Positions 26,329-39,947 of a DNA stretch of 64,000 nt are shown here, piece after piece. The DNA comes from Glandiceps talaboti (taxonomy: Eukaryota > Hemichordata > Enteropneusta > Spengelidae), in assembly GCF_964340395.1 (NCBI RefSeq), contig NC_135562.1, positions 11,839,543-11,903,542 on the forward strand, given 5' to 3'. The notes under the pieces are model-generated. The model ran no database searches, was not told where the DNA came from, and saw only the letters and a list, made by a program, of their open reading frames with translations. How positions within the stretch are numbered: position 1 is the first letter of the stretch; each line of letters opens with the position of its first letter. The position numbers and the translations under genes were made by a program.

Positions 26329-26368
<40 letters not shown>
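26329..26368. repeat. (GT)n microsatellite
   Basis: Dinucleotide tract in the B-C intergenic region. Confidence 0.9.
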
Positions 26369-26371
<3 letters not shown>

Positions 26372-27519
26372 TTATTGTCACCTTGCCTGGCAAGAGATGA
26401 CACAATGCGTACTTTACCCGAGTATTCACTAAAATTGATTGACAATTGCTACTGACTAATCAGTAATCAGAAAGAAAGTACTGGAACTTTGAGATCTAGA
26501 TTTTCTATTTTTATTTTAAAATGTTTTATTTCCCCCAAAAAACGAAAGAAGAAAATGAAAATTTTCACCAGTTTCATATTCATTTTTGCACAAATTGATG
26601 CAAGGGTAGCCACTTCCTTTGATGAAAACCAACCTTATAATTTGCATTAGCACCGAATAGTTCAATATTATAAATGTTACACAGTGATCAACTAAACCCC
26701 CTGAAAAATGGTTTCAATTCATTCAATTTTACCGAATAGATATATTTACTAATAACTCACTCATTCATTCAATCATTTATTGCCAATTTAAAGTAAGTGA
26801 AAATTACATGATGACAGGAAATAATAAATAAATTGGCAATTTGGAGACAAAACAATAGCTGTTTGCTAATCAAGTTTGGCTCCACCTCAGAGTTCATATG
26901 CAACCACAGCGATAAGAGCTATACAGAACTAGAAGAGAAATCATAATGTGAGAAAATATCAAAACGAGCTAACAATGCAAGAATGTGTACTATATTCAGT
27001 AGTTTAAATTTCGTCAAGTAGGTACTTTATAAAAGCTTTCCTGAAAAGACGTTTTGATGTGAGACATTTCATTTCTGTTGGTAAACTGTTCACCAACAAT
27101 TTTGTACCTGATTCCAATAGTGGAAAATTGGCCGACAGCTGTGCGTATTTTCGGAATGGCCAAATTTCTAAAAATAACTAAAGAAATGAAATATAGAATC
27201 ATTTTCTTCATCTGAGTCACCCCTACTCATGCATGACAACAATTTTAGTGATCTACCCAATACATTGATAATTTCTTCTTGGCAAACAACAATGCGGGAG
27301 TGCAAACACGTATCAAACGAGTTACAGAAATGATTTTCAAATTTGATTGAGAATGAAATGGTAAGAGATTGTATGAATTTCTATTGGAGAATTCTCTACG
27401 GATTGTCTGCAGATACAAGCTTATGGCCAACACAACATGCAACATGAAGGTAAAAATGTAAACACACATATTACAGTTCCTACATTAGCAACACCACGGT
27501 AACCTGGCCTATAGCTATA

Positions 27520-27790
27520 GAGAAAGAAAGTTCGACTCACCTGACTTGATAAGATATTGGGACAGCATTGACTTTAAACACTTCAGTTTTGGGAATCATA
27601 AATAGAAGGTGGCATTGAAGACATGACCGACTGATTTTTTCGTATGTGAAATAAACGCAAACATGGTACCTTTACGTCGACGGTACCATGCGGACATGAT
27701 GTAATATAGCGTTGTGTTTTGAGTAAAGAAAACCACAATTCACGTCATATATTTTCGTATCAAGTGAGAATTGAAAGTGATTACGTCACT
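27520..27790 (-). pseudogene. Relic of receptor A first exon and 5' flank
   Basis: Shares blocks with 7255-7620: ttcgactcac, gacattg, acacttcagtttt, then an ATGGTACC-type block and the following flank. The stretch that encodes the signal peptide in receptor A is deleted. It lies between the convergent genes B and C, in the same orientation as A. Confidence 0.55.
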
Positions 27791-28869
27791 TTATACACTG
27801 GTTTGGTAGAGGTATGCCACCCATGTACATGCGATCGAAATCTAGACCAATGTATTTTAGACCAATTTCATGACCCCTTTTAGTCCATGTTGTAATTTAA
27901 GTAGACCTCTTTGCGTTACAGGATTGATCTGTGAGTACAATTGCAAGACAAGGTTAACAAGGGCCTGATGGAAAAACACTTCATGAATAAATTAATAATA
28001 GTTCTAAATCTTTGGAAAGGAAATAATGAAATGGGGAGGGTTGATACCGTTTTACACCATGGCTAGACGACCCCGTTTTAGACCAGCCTCATCAAATTAT
28101 TCGGACCAACATCCGAAAATGCATAGCCCCCGAATGACTACCTCGCGTCAGTAACGCCTACTCTCAACTCACCATTTGAGGTTAATTCATGGATGGGTAA
28201 TACGTTCATGCACACATTACTCATTTACTACCGAAAATATGTCTGGATATCTGCAACAAAATATATCCGGAACTTTTTGAGAATGTTTTATTCGCACCTT
28301 TCAACATGGATGTACAGTACTGTTTTACAAGTGAGTCCATTATTTTAACTCGAATTCCTTGTTATAATGAATTATTGGTTAATTAAAAAGATGTATACAC
28401 TGTATACTCTATAACATGGTTTATTCAAAGAGAACTATATATGCGTATATACAACCAATTGTATGGATAAATGGATAAATTGTATGACGTACATAACACA
28501 TTGAAAAAAAAACCTTATACGTATTCGTATCGTTCTGCCATCATACACTGAATATATATGCTAGTATATATAGTCTGAGAGTAAAACCGGGGTTTGAGTT
28601 CGGAAGGTTGCCAAACAAAAGTCATTGGCGCCATGAAACCTTTGGTTGCTTTTGCAATTGGTAGATTTGTCAGGGTCCAGCAGCTATACTAATGCTATCA
28701 CTAATATCAATCGATACTTGAATATTGGAGAATGGAAAATACGCAAATTACATTACAAGTAAAACAGACAAGAAATAAAAAAAAAAAATGCTCAATTTGA
28801 TTTGTTCAAACTATAATCAACTCGTCAAAAATAAAATGTAACCCCATTTGCTTCACATTGTTTAATCTT

Positions 28870-28960
28870 TTATGCACACTTCTTCGTAGACTAATAATGA
28901 ATCTGGTCGTTGTTGTGATAGTTGTTCATATTTTGTGGTGTGATATCTGGTGTATACTTT
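28870..28960 (-). pseudogene. Truncated duplicate of the ITAM tail C-terminus
   Basis: The minus strand reads KYEQLSQQRPDSLLVYEEV followed by CIKD and stop, a copy of the last part of receptor C exon 11 with one extra leucine codon and without the first ITAM half. It lies 3' of the functional tail beyond 33-bp repeats, so it is probably untranslated. Confidence 0.6.
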
Positions 28961-29090
28961 ATTTATAGTCCTCGGATATCTGGTATATACTTTATTTATA
29001 GTCCTCGGATATCTGGTATATACTTTATTTATAGTCCTCGGATATCTGGTATATACTTTATTTATAGTCCTCGGATATCTGTGGTAGTTT
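28940..29090. repeat. 33-bp tandem repeat 3' of receptor C
   Basis: Four to five copies of tatttatagtcctcggatat plus ctggtatatactt. The inverse repeat occurs in about three copies at 25366-25445 after receptor B. Confidence 0.85.
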
Positions 29091-29176
29091 ATGTATAGTA
29101 GAGGTGATAGTGTATTTATGGCTAGTAGTAGTAGTAGTGGTGGTGGTAGTTTATCTACGGACAGTACTAGTGGTAG

Positions 29177-29182
29177 TTTATT
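29177..29182 (-). terminator. Candidate poly(A) signal of receptor C
   Basis: TTTATT on the plus strand (AATAAA on minus) 65 nt after the stop codon, in the sequence that matches the B 3' UTR. Confidence 0.45.
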
Positions 29183-29246
29183 TGTGGACAGTAACTTGCT
29201 GTAACAAATTTGCCTGAAATAAAACGTCACAATTTGCTTCACATTT

Positions 29247-29688
29247 CTATGTATACTTGACTTCTTCGTAGACTAATGAATCTGGTCGTTGTTGTGATAG
29301 TTGTTCATATTTTGGTTCAGGTTGTTTTTCAAGTGGTGTGTAAGCTTCATCCAGATTGTCGGGCGTTTTGTTGTGTGATTCTACGACATTGTAGTACTTG
29401 GGAACAGAATCCCCTCTCTTACAGGCCCCTTCTTCCTGTTTTCCGACTGGTTTTACCATAGGTTGATTTTGTTTTGAACTACCAACGTTGTAATAATCAT
29501 GTGGCCCATCAAGTGATGACTGATTTACGTAGAGCTTCGGAGATGAAACACCGCTGTCAACTTCAGAGGACTTTTCTCCCTTTGCCCGGTTTGTGTTTAC
29601 GTTGTCTAAATCCACAGCTTCATTTTGTAAATCGGTAATGTTGTTACTTATATATCGATTCGAGATGTTAGGTCTTCTACTTGATCTC
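29247..29688 (-). CDS. Receptor C exon 11: cytoplasmic tail with ITAM
   Basis: Acceptor gttatctag|G, stop TAG at 29249-29247. Contains YVNQ, YYNV twice, the same ITAM (YTPL-x7-YEQL) and C-terminal LVYEEV as receptor B. Compared with B it is 18 codons shorter near its start, and the ITIM-like LQYEDL reads LQNEAV, so that tyrosine is lost. Confidence 0.88.
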
Positions 29689-31553
29689 CTAGATAACATT
29701 TAAGTGAAGACAATGGTTTTAAAAGAAATGTAGCGGAAAAAACTACACAATTTTGCAGAATAATTTCATGAAAACCAAATATGTGAGATAAAATGAAATA
29801 TATGGGAATGGCGGCTTCTGTTTGATATCTGACGTTTGGACGAGAGGAGATAGAGCAATGAAGTCGAAGAAAGTTAGGGTAGCCGGTGGGATTCTGGAGG
29901 GCCCAGGGGGAGGCTCAGGACATGCACCAACCCTTAGCTATAAGTCACTTTTCACATAAAACCGTAAGTCGACTTTCCGGTTGAAAGTAGTCTCACGATG
30001 TCACCATGAGGCCACAACCTACTTTCCCATCAGAAATATCCCTGAACAAAGGGCTGATGAATCTTGAAACTCTCAATAAGAATAATCAACAACCTATAAC
30101 CCATATGGAAACTGTTTGCCTTCCGTAAAAGTTGTTATTCTTTGTTATTTCTACTTTGTTATCATCAACGTGTATACCAAATTATGTGGGAATTTGAAAC
30201 ATGAATTGTGTACATGTTGTAATCGTTTGTCTTTGCACCAAGCCACACATGGGCAAAGTTCGCCGTATCATCAAGCAACAAAGTCGGTGGTAATATTTTT
30301 TTGATGAGTGTAATTTTAAAACCGAATATGTTCACCTAAAGCTTGCGCCATTCTGGTTAGAATAGCTAGACTTCTGGGCAGAAGTGACCGATAAGGTCCA
30401 TGAAAATACTGATCAAATTATATGGAACAACAAGAAAATTGGTGGAAAGTCTATTTGAAACATAACATCGCTCAGATTTTAGTAATGCTTATTTAGAGCG
30501 ATGCTATAGCAGGACATCTCTTAAAATCACCTTATTGTCTGTACTGTCTGTCGCTCTGTCTGTCTGTCTGATTGTCGCGCATCACTTAAATACCTTGGCG
30601 TCGGTCTTTTTTCGTGTTTATCCAGCCCATGCGGTCTGCAGATCGGGGGGAGGGGGGGGGAAAAGAGGTAATGCAGATTAAAATAATCTTCCCTAAGTCA
30701 GTGAAGACAACTGCAAAGCCAATGATGAACTAGCAAATGCCATCTACCCCATAGAAGAACTTGCTCTGAAGTACTAAATAAAAAGAACTGTCAGTAACTG
30801 CCATAAATAGTAGATTGAGTGACAAGTTTGTTGAGAATTTAAAAATCACGACGTCGCACCACTGTATACAATACAACCTGACCAGCAACAATTCTTTTTT
30901 TGGACTAAAGTGTGTGAAAATGAATACGCATTCCCCTAGTATAAACTAGACCACGTAGATTTAACAGTTTGCGTTACAATGCCCTTGGCACTATGTTTTA
31001 GCTCGGAGATACATAGGAGAACATCAAGGGGCCGGGGGTCCTAAAACTGAGTTTCGCATGTTACACAAAAATGATAGTGTCTTCAACGTTGGTATTATAA
31101 TAGCACTCCTGTTGTAGCTATGATAAATTACTAGTATTTAACTAATTTCCAGAAAAAACCTATCAGCATGAAGGTCTTTATACCTCGAAATATTCACACT
31201 GGAATCATACTCATCGACGTTGAGCCCTCCCCTCCCCTAAAAAGGAAACTAGGGAATTCAAATTAGCGAGAATAAATTCACCAACCTTTTTCGCATGATT
31301 ACAATCAATACTATGACAACTATCACAACAATAACAACAGCAACAACTCCTCCAATAACTGCACCTTGAATTGATGAAAAAGGATACTAAATTTTCTACA
31401 GTCTATTGCCATAGAAATTCTTGACAATGGTAGTGGTGGAAGTGGTGATGGAAGTGGTGGTAGAGGTGATGATGCTGGTGGTGGTGGTGGTGGTGATGGT
31501 GGTAGAAATTGTGATGGTGATGGTGATAGATTTGACGGTGGCGATGGTAGTAT

Positions 31554-31595
<42 letters not shown>

Positions 31596-31987
31596 CGATG
31601 ATGATGATGATTGCGCTATTGAATACATATAGTCTGGCATTTACTATCAACCGTTTGTATATCAGTGCGTATTTATCTTACGATATTGAACAACAATGTC
31701 ATATTTTAACGAGTGTCGTACATTGACACGATTCGTATTTTTCAGAATTCTATTTTTGTAAATATTTTAACATGACATCAAATAACATAACATATTCACT
31801 TTATTACCCCATATAAATATAACAGTGAGTAAATGGGAGTCGGGAAACAGCTTACAACTAGTATGGGCCTGTTCCCTCACATATTAATATGACTCATATT
31901 ATTCTAAATATATAACGTCTTATGTACATACGATTAAAATTACAAATATAAAGTTGATCAGTCATACTGCACCATTCCACTGTAAAC

Positions 31988-32038
<51 letters not shown>

Positions 32039-34453
32039 ACTGATATACGTATTTCAACAGTGGAATCTGATTCATACTTTTCAAGTATTGAATCTTCTCA
32101 GATTTAACATATTATATATACATACCAATATTGCTACCACTTTCAGTAGACGCACCTAGTCCACTGCCAGCTTGTTGGGTTGTCGAGATTTGTTTTGGAG
32201 TTTTCGTGAATGAATGCCCTTTTTAGTAAATTAAAAATTCAAAAATAAACTTTTCGATATAGGTAGAATGATTGATAACTGTATTTTCAGTTTCAGAGCT
32301 TTTATTTATATATATAATTAGTGGACTCTTAAAGTTTGATATGTTCTCTATAGTATGAGAGCATCAGTGGCATATCATCAATAACTGGGTCCTCTATAGC
32401 TAAAAAAACGACATAACAGTTAATCTGGTCCACATACAAAAGTCAAATGGAATTAACACTAAAGATCTGCACCTCATTACATGCTGTAGATAATGAATGA
32501 GTACGCTTAGCCTTTTTGAAATTATTTTGCTTGGCTTTGAATTAATTGCAAGGTCTGTTTATTCTTTTTGCGACTTGTTCCCATGGCGATATGTTGAACA
32601 TACCATTTTTGTTACCCCTTGATATATGCATACATACCGTAACCCATCTCAGTGGTACTGGTAGATTCAGTAGATGGGCCTCCTTCTGAGTTGTGGAATT
32701 TTGGAAAAAAACAACAATGAATTGAAACAAAAACAAGTCTTATAAATGCACAATTATATAGTTCAAATCATCCTAGCATCAAGTAGGCAGAAGTAATGTG
32801 GAGGGGAAATAATGTGGCATCCTTCAATCTACAATTTAAGTATCATTATACAACTTATAATGATGGCAACACGAGTCTTCGCATAAAAAGAAGATAGTCA
32901 AAATACTGCTTCTGTTAAAATGAAGTTCAGAAAACACGTAGCTCATAAAATGGCCAAAAGATGTTTGGGTCCGGTAAACGACCCAACCTAGTTTTTACTG
33001 GCGACTAAGAGAGTTAACTCCATCTCGACTTGACTCCAGCAACTATACCCGTCCTTCTCTTCAGATCATGTTGTGTACCTATATTATACCTACCTATATA
33101 CGAACCTACTTCCTGTTAGTGGTGATCTTTGACCTTAGTTTTTGTATATGTAAATACATATTGATAATATACATCCACTCATTGTCAAGTACAGGTAAAG
33201 TACAAGATTTGGTCGTTTTTATATTTCCCCTCTCCCTATATTTAATATGACCACCAGGTCATGGCATGTCTCCTTTTTTGACGGAACCACCCTTTTTTGA
33301 GAGCATGTTCTCAGTATGAGAGTATCAGTGGTATATCGTATTGCCCAGAAAACTCGACATAACAGTTAATCTAGTCCTCATACTAAAGTTAAGTGGAATT
33401 AACACAAAACATCTGCACCCAATTGCATGCTTTACATAATGAATGAGTATGTTCAGCCGTTTTTAAACTGTTTTTGTGGGTGACTTTAAATTAACTGCAA
33501 GGTCTATTTATTCTTTTTTTCGATTTGTTACCATGGTGATATGTTAAACATAACATTTTTGTTACCCCTTGATATATGCATACATACCGTAACCCATCCC
33601 AGCGGTAGTGGTATACGTAAATTCAGTAGATGCACCTCCTCCTGGGCTTTGGTGGTCAGTTACTGACACTATATGTTGGATTGCCATTTCAGTGGAATGT
33701 TGAAAATTAATGTATTGAAACAAAAACAAGTCTTAACAATGAAAAATTATATAGTTCAAATCATCCTAGCATCAAGTAAGCAGGAGTAATGTGGAAGAGA
33801 AATAATGACGAAACCTTCAGTCCACAGTTATTTAAGTATTATTATAAAACTGATAATAATACAATGATTTCAATTATGTAGTGTTGGCAACATGGGTCTT
33901 CACACAAAATAAAAAGAAGACAAATTACTGGTTCTGTAAAAATAAAGTTTAGAAAGCACGTTTCTCTTAAAATAGTGAAAAAAATATTTGTTCCCGGTAA
34001 CCCGACCAAACCAAGTTTTTCACTGCCGACTAAGGGACCGGTCAGTTTCTTCGGCCGGGGGGGGGGGGTCATGCTGTTTTGAAAATTGTGGAGGGGGGGG
34101 GGGTTATTGTGTTTTGGATTGTGATGGAAGAAAAAATCCTTTTCTACAATGGCATATAAAACATTTACAATGGGATGTTTGGGATGTCGGGGTTTGACAA
34201 TCTTCTTGAGATAAGAAATTGGGTGTATATTTTATCCAAATGAGGCCGCGGCTGACATATACAAAATCTTCTGTTTTAAATAGCATTTCCTACACATTCA
34301 CTACTTACTCAGAATGCTTAATCTTAGTGTAAAAGTTAAAGTTACCTTTAGCAGTTCTCTTTGCAAGACTTTAAACACATGCATGGATGCATGTACACAC
34401 CCTCGCACGCACGCACACGCACACACATAAATCCATACACACACATACATACA

Positions 34454-34484
<31 letters not shown>

Positions 34485-35168
34485 CGTATTAAACTAACCA
34501 TTGTTTATCTCGCAAATATAAGGCTCCAATGTTCCACAAGCTGCATCATTCCATACACCAGGAGGTGTATCTCTTCTCATATCAAACCCAGCACAATTTT
34601 CGACACCAACGTTATTAGGCTGACCAGGACCCCATTTGGAATAGGAGATACGGCATCCGTCTATTCCAACCCATTCTCCTTCAACCTGTTATGCAACATT
34701 TGTTATGTACTTCTCAAAAGTTTGTTTCATCACCTTAGCTTATCCAACTTTTCTAAAGTGTTACTGGGGTATAAAAATGTAACGGGAATTCTCATAAATA
34801 CCATGTGTACCATGGCGGATACAATTTGTCATCAAATGTCTACATTAACCAATCTGTACAAGCCAAAAGAAATAAAAATGAAAATCGGCAACTTGGAAAC
34901 TAGTTTGTCTAAGAAAAATATGAGGTCAATAGTTGTATATGCAATGACAGAAGACGCCAAAGCTCTAAATAATACCCAGTTCAAAGTCTACACAAGTCGA
35001 CACAGAGGAGGAGGGGCTCAAAGCCGACGTGTGTACACACCCATACTATACAAATAACCCATCCCCTTTGTTTACCAAAACATAAGCAGTTCTAGCCATT
35101 ACCCTAAAGAATACATGCATCAAATTCCATTTGAATTGAGCAAGCCGTTTATGAGAAAATGGTGAGCC

Positions 35169-35229
<61 letters not shown>

Positions 35230-38200
35230 TCACCAAAACATAACCTATTCTTACTGAAAGTAAAAACTACAAAACTGCTATTTGGTAAATTGATTATTAA
35301 CTTGAAATTCTACTTACAGCACTATCACTAAGCCCAATCCACCAATATCCGTAGTAAGGAGCATCAGTAAAGCGCCTGGGAAAAGCATTCTGGTAAAGGA
35401 AATCGTTTTCTTCTTCACTATCAGGAACTGCTAGGACAGAACCAAGCTGACAACATGCTTCACTGGCCACTGACCATGTGACAAATTCTCCATCGCTGAA
35501 CCAGTAGCATGATGATTGAAATGGTACCCAACCGACAGGACACTGCAAACCTTAAAGGGTAATTCAGAAAGATAAATTAGTGCCAAAAATATGAAACTAT
35601 CTGTTTTGCAACAACTACTTTTAAGGTACCTTATTATGTATAACATTACAGGTTCACCACAATAGTTAGTTATTTTCCCCTGCTTTATATAAGCTGAGAG
35701 TGTTGCGAAGAGAGTTATGATCATGAATAGTGCCATCAATCATGAATGAACAAGACTGACCGTTTGTTGTCGAAAGCTCTCGGTTTATCAATAGTATGTT
35801 ATGTCTACTAATTAAAAGTTTAGCCCTCATGAGTTATGAGTTATGTTATCATAAACGTATGTACCTAAATAAATTCATTTGGAAGTATGCAATCCTAGAT
35901 ATAGACTAATTACCAGAACAAAGCATTTATGAACGAGTCAAACATTCAAACGCACGCACGCACACACACACACATACATACATACATACATACATACATA
36001 CATACATACATACATACATACAATACATACATACATACATACATACATACATACATACATACATACATGCATGCATGCATGCATCCATATATACATACAT
36101 ACATACATACATACATACATACATACGTACGTACGTACGTATACGTACGTACGTACGTACATACATACATACATACATACATACATACATACATGCATGC
36201 ATGAATGCATAGATACATACATACATACATACGTACGTACGTACATACATACATACATACATGCATGCATATATACATACATACATATGTACGTACGTAC
36301 GTACATACATACATACATACATACATACGTACGTACGTACGTACGTGCGTGCGTGCGTGCGTGCGTGCGTACTACGTACGTACGTACGTACGTACGTACG
36401 TACATACATACATACATACATATACATACATATACATACATACATACATACATACATACATACATACATACATACAACCATATATCAACACTTGCTCTCC
36501 CCCACCCCACACATCGACTTACTTCAAACAGTGGTACTTTTTTTGGCTACTTATACATCTCCCCTCCTCAAATGATTATGACATACCTGGACAACAGAAC
36601 TTTACGCGGTAATCCATACAAATTCCATCATTTTGCTCGGTATTCACACATCTGAACCCTGTGCTTGGGCTCATGTCGATTATTTCACCAGTCTGGGTAG
36701 CAGGCACTCCATCAAGTGTTTCAGCATACACAGCAGATGGGGTTTCACATATTTGTCCAGGATATTCATGTCGTAATAGATCCAGGTTCTCTTCATCTCT
36801 AGTAGCACTAGGATCGTCCCTGTCATAAAATCCAGTCCATGTACCGTCACACTCAGGAACAACTACAACAATGAAAAGACATTTTGTGGATATTTATATT
36901 CGCTATCGCTTTAAAAAATCGGCATTAATTACTTAACAGTCATAAGGTTTGTGCAGCAAAGTTTGGTTAATCTACTCACAAACTAAAAGATTAAATTTGG
37001 TCGCCATATTGACGCCCTTTCTCAACATAGAACATACATTTATTGTAACACTGTACAATTACAATGTAATGTACTAATAAATGCGATTTTATTTGTTCCT
37101 ACTTTATGGTGAACTCAGAACAATTTACATACTACTACATAGGGGCAACTAACATTACGTGTATGTAATAATTCTAGGTTTTGACTAACAAATGACGAGG
37201 GCGTAGTCTCAAAACCATCTTCCTAAGATAGTACTTATTATGCACACGCACACACATACATACATACATACATACATACATACCTACATACATATACATA
37301 CATACATGCATACATACATACATACATACATACATACATGTACATGTACATGTACATTGTGTAGTGAAACCATTTTGATATACATCGTAATAAACTAACC
37401 ATTGTTTATCTCACAAATATAAGGCTGCAATGTTCCACAAGGCGCATCATTCCATACACCAGGTGGTTTATCTCTTCTCATATCAAACCCAGCACAATTT
37501 TCGACACCAACGTTATTAGGCTGACCAGGACCCCATTTGGTGTAGGAGATATGGCATCCGTATTTCCGAAGCCATTCTCCTTCAACCTGTTATAATGAAA
37601 CCTTTGTTATGTACTTCTGAAAAGATTGTTTGTTTCACACCATTGCGGATTCAAATTATAGGCACAGATACGAAAATTTCAAACACTAGGGGTCAAAAGT
37701 CATCATTTCATTTAGAAACGAGTCGTCAAATGTCTAACCAAATAAAAAAGCCAAAGAAATACAAATGAAAATCGGCAACTTGGAAACTAAGTTGTCCAAG
37801 GAAAATATGCGTTCAATTGTTGTACATGCATTCACAGAGGGCGCCAAACCTTTATATAATACTCATAATATCAACAGTTAACAGTCTACATTAGTCGAAA
37901 CGTCGGAGGTGCTCAAAGCCGCGGTATGTACGCACCCTTACTATGTAAATAACCCCTCCCCTCGTGTGGTATCAGAGAACTAAAAGTAGATTTAAACTGA
38001 GTGATTTAATCTGTCCTTAGATTTCCATTCCAGCACACAATAATTGAAGGAGTGCAAAATTGTTAGCTATAGCTAATATACGTCATATAAACTATTTCAA
38101 TTGACGGACATTTATGCCAAACTATAAGAAATCTAAAGTTTGCATACATATTGCCAAATTAACGAAAATCATTAATAATGCAAATTAAATAGGACACATG

Positions 38201-39724
38201 CAATTTGTTATCTTCAACGTGCGCACCAAATTAAGATTATATGGAATTTGAAGCCTGTATTCTTAAATCACTTAATTATGCAAATGATTGATTACAATTG
38301 ATATCTTCATGTACCAAATTATGTGAAATTTGAGGCGTGCACTCTTTAAATATTGCCTAATTATTAATCATTGATTATGCAAATGCAAGATTACAATAGG
38401 GAACTTGCAAACCCGCCATGTTGAATGTTGCATCATGGGAATTGTGATAATAAATACTAATGAATTGGTATTGTATATAATACTGTTACATTGTTTACAA
38501 CCACGAATAATCAATTCATAGTTACCCTGATTATTGTGGGAGGCTCAGTAGCTTTAGATTAGGTATTACAATAACCACAGATAATCCCATAGTCTGAGAA
38601 TGCTCAGTCTGGATTGCAAGTTCCCTATCAACAGTTACATCAATAATCATTTGGAACATGTACGCATGTCTATGGTTAATGATCATACCAAATTACATTG
38701 ACTTTGAAGCGTGCATTTTTAAAATATAGCTTGATTTAAATGACTCATAAAAGTAATAGTTACATTAATAAGGTTTATGAGACACGTGTGCCCTGGTATT
38801 ATGAATTCACGCACCAAATTGTATACAACTTGTAGCTTGCACTCTTCATATGTAGCGTTATCAATAAATATTATTATATTATGGCTAGACAGACTTGGCC
38901 AATCAGAGGCCTTGATTTCGGTTGGTTATATGGAGCCATAACCCACTCTCTCTTAGTCTTGTGACCTATATATCTGTTTGAGCCGATCACGCCGTACGTA
39001 GTGTAAGTAAGGTAGACAACTCATTCGGTAGGGTTATGTGCCAAAAACGTGGGGACTACATCCCTCATTTATTGGCACATAACCCTCCCGAATTCGTTGA
39101 CTACCTTATTACTTAATTATGCAAATACCTCATTAGAAAACTTCATAACAAGCTTTTCAGTATGTGTACGATTTGTTATATTTGAAGTATGTAGCCAATT
39201 ATGTTGAATTTTAAGGGTGTATTTTGAAGATATAGTCTAGTTGCCGAAAATTAATTATGCAAATGACTCATTAAAACTAAAAGCTACATAATCAAACATT
39301 ATATGAGACGTGCACTATGTTATCATCAATTTATGTACCAAATTATATTAAATCTATAAGATAAAGCCTAATTACTGACAATCATTAATTATACAAATTA
39401 TTCATTAAAACTAACAGTTACACCATTGAGCTTAGATATACATGCACTTGCACTCTTTATATATAGCCTTATTACTGAAAATACTTCATTATGCAAATGT
39501 CTCATTAAAATAAACCACATGCTATATCAACAAGCTTTGCAAGACATGACATCATGACATGCATTAAGATATAGCCTAATTACTGAAAATTGTTGATTGT
39601 GATAATGATTCATTAATCTGTATAGATGATTACACAAACCTAAGCAGTTCTAGCCATTACCCTAAAGAATACATGCACCAAATTCCATTTGAATTGAGGC
39701 AGCTGTATATGAGAAAATGATGAC

Positions 39725-39785
<61 letters not shown>

Positions 39786-39826
39786 TAGGCAAGCAGACAG
39801 ACTGACTGACAGGCAGGCAGACAGAC

Positions 39827-39866
<40 letters not shown>

Positions 39867-39871
39867 CGACC

Positions 39872-39947
<76 letters not shown>

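Larger units (their letters stand above)
25105..29246. other. Convergent intergenic region between receptors B and C
   Basis: Contains the 3' UTRs of B and C with minisatellites, a (GT)n tract at 26329-26368, the A-like exon-1 relic at about 27520-27790 and the truncated tail copy at 28870-28960. No intact gene seen. Confidence 0.6.
32540..34030. repeat. About 950-bp tandem duplication containing stalk exons 7 and 8
   Basis: 32540-33010 matches 33490-34030: gttaccccttgatatatgca then tacataccgtaaccc, gttcaaatcatcctagcatc, and the gactaag block near each end. It explains why receptor C has one more stalk exon than B. Confidence 0.75.

Noticed and set aside
35927-36655. Several long open frames of MYVC/THIHTY-type repeats
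   Set aside because: (CATA)n and (CGTA)n microsatellite in an intron of receptor C; the same artefact occurs at 569-1032, 4700-5059, 39640-39954 and 61313-61630.
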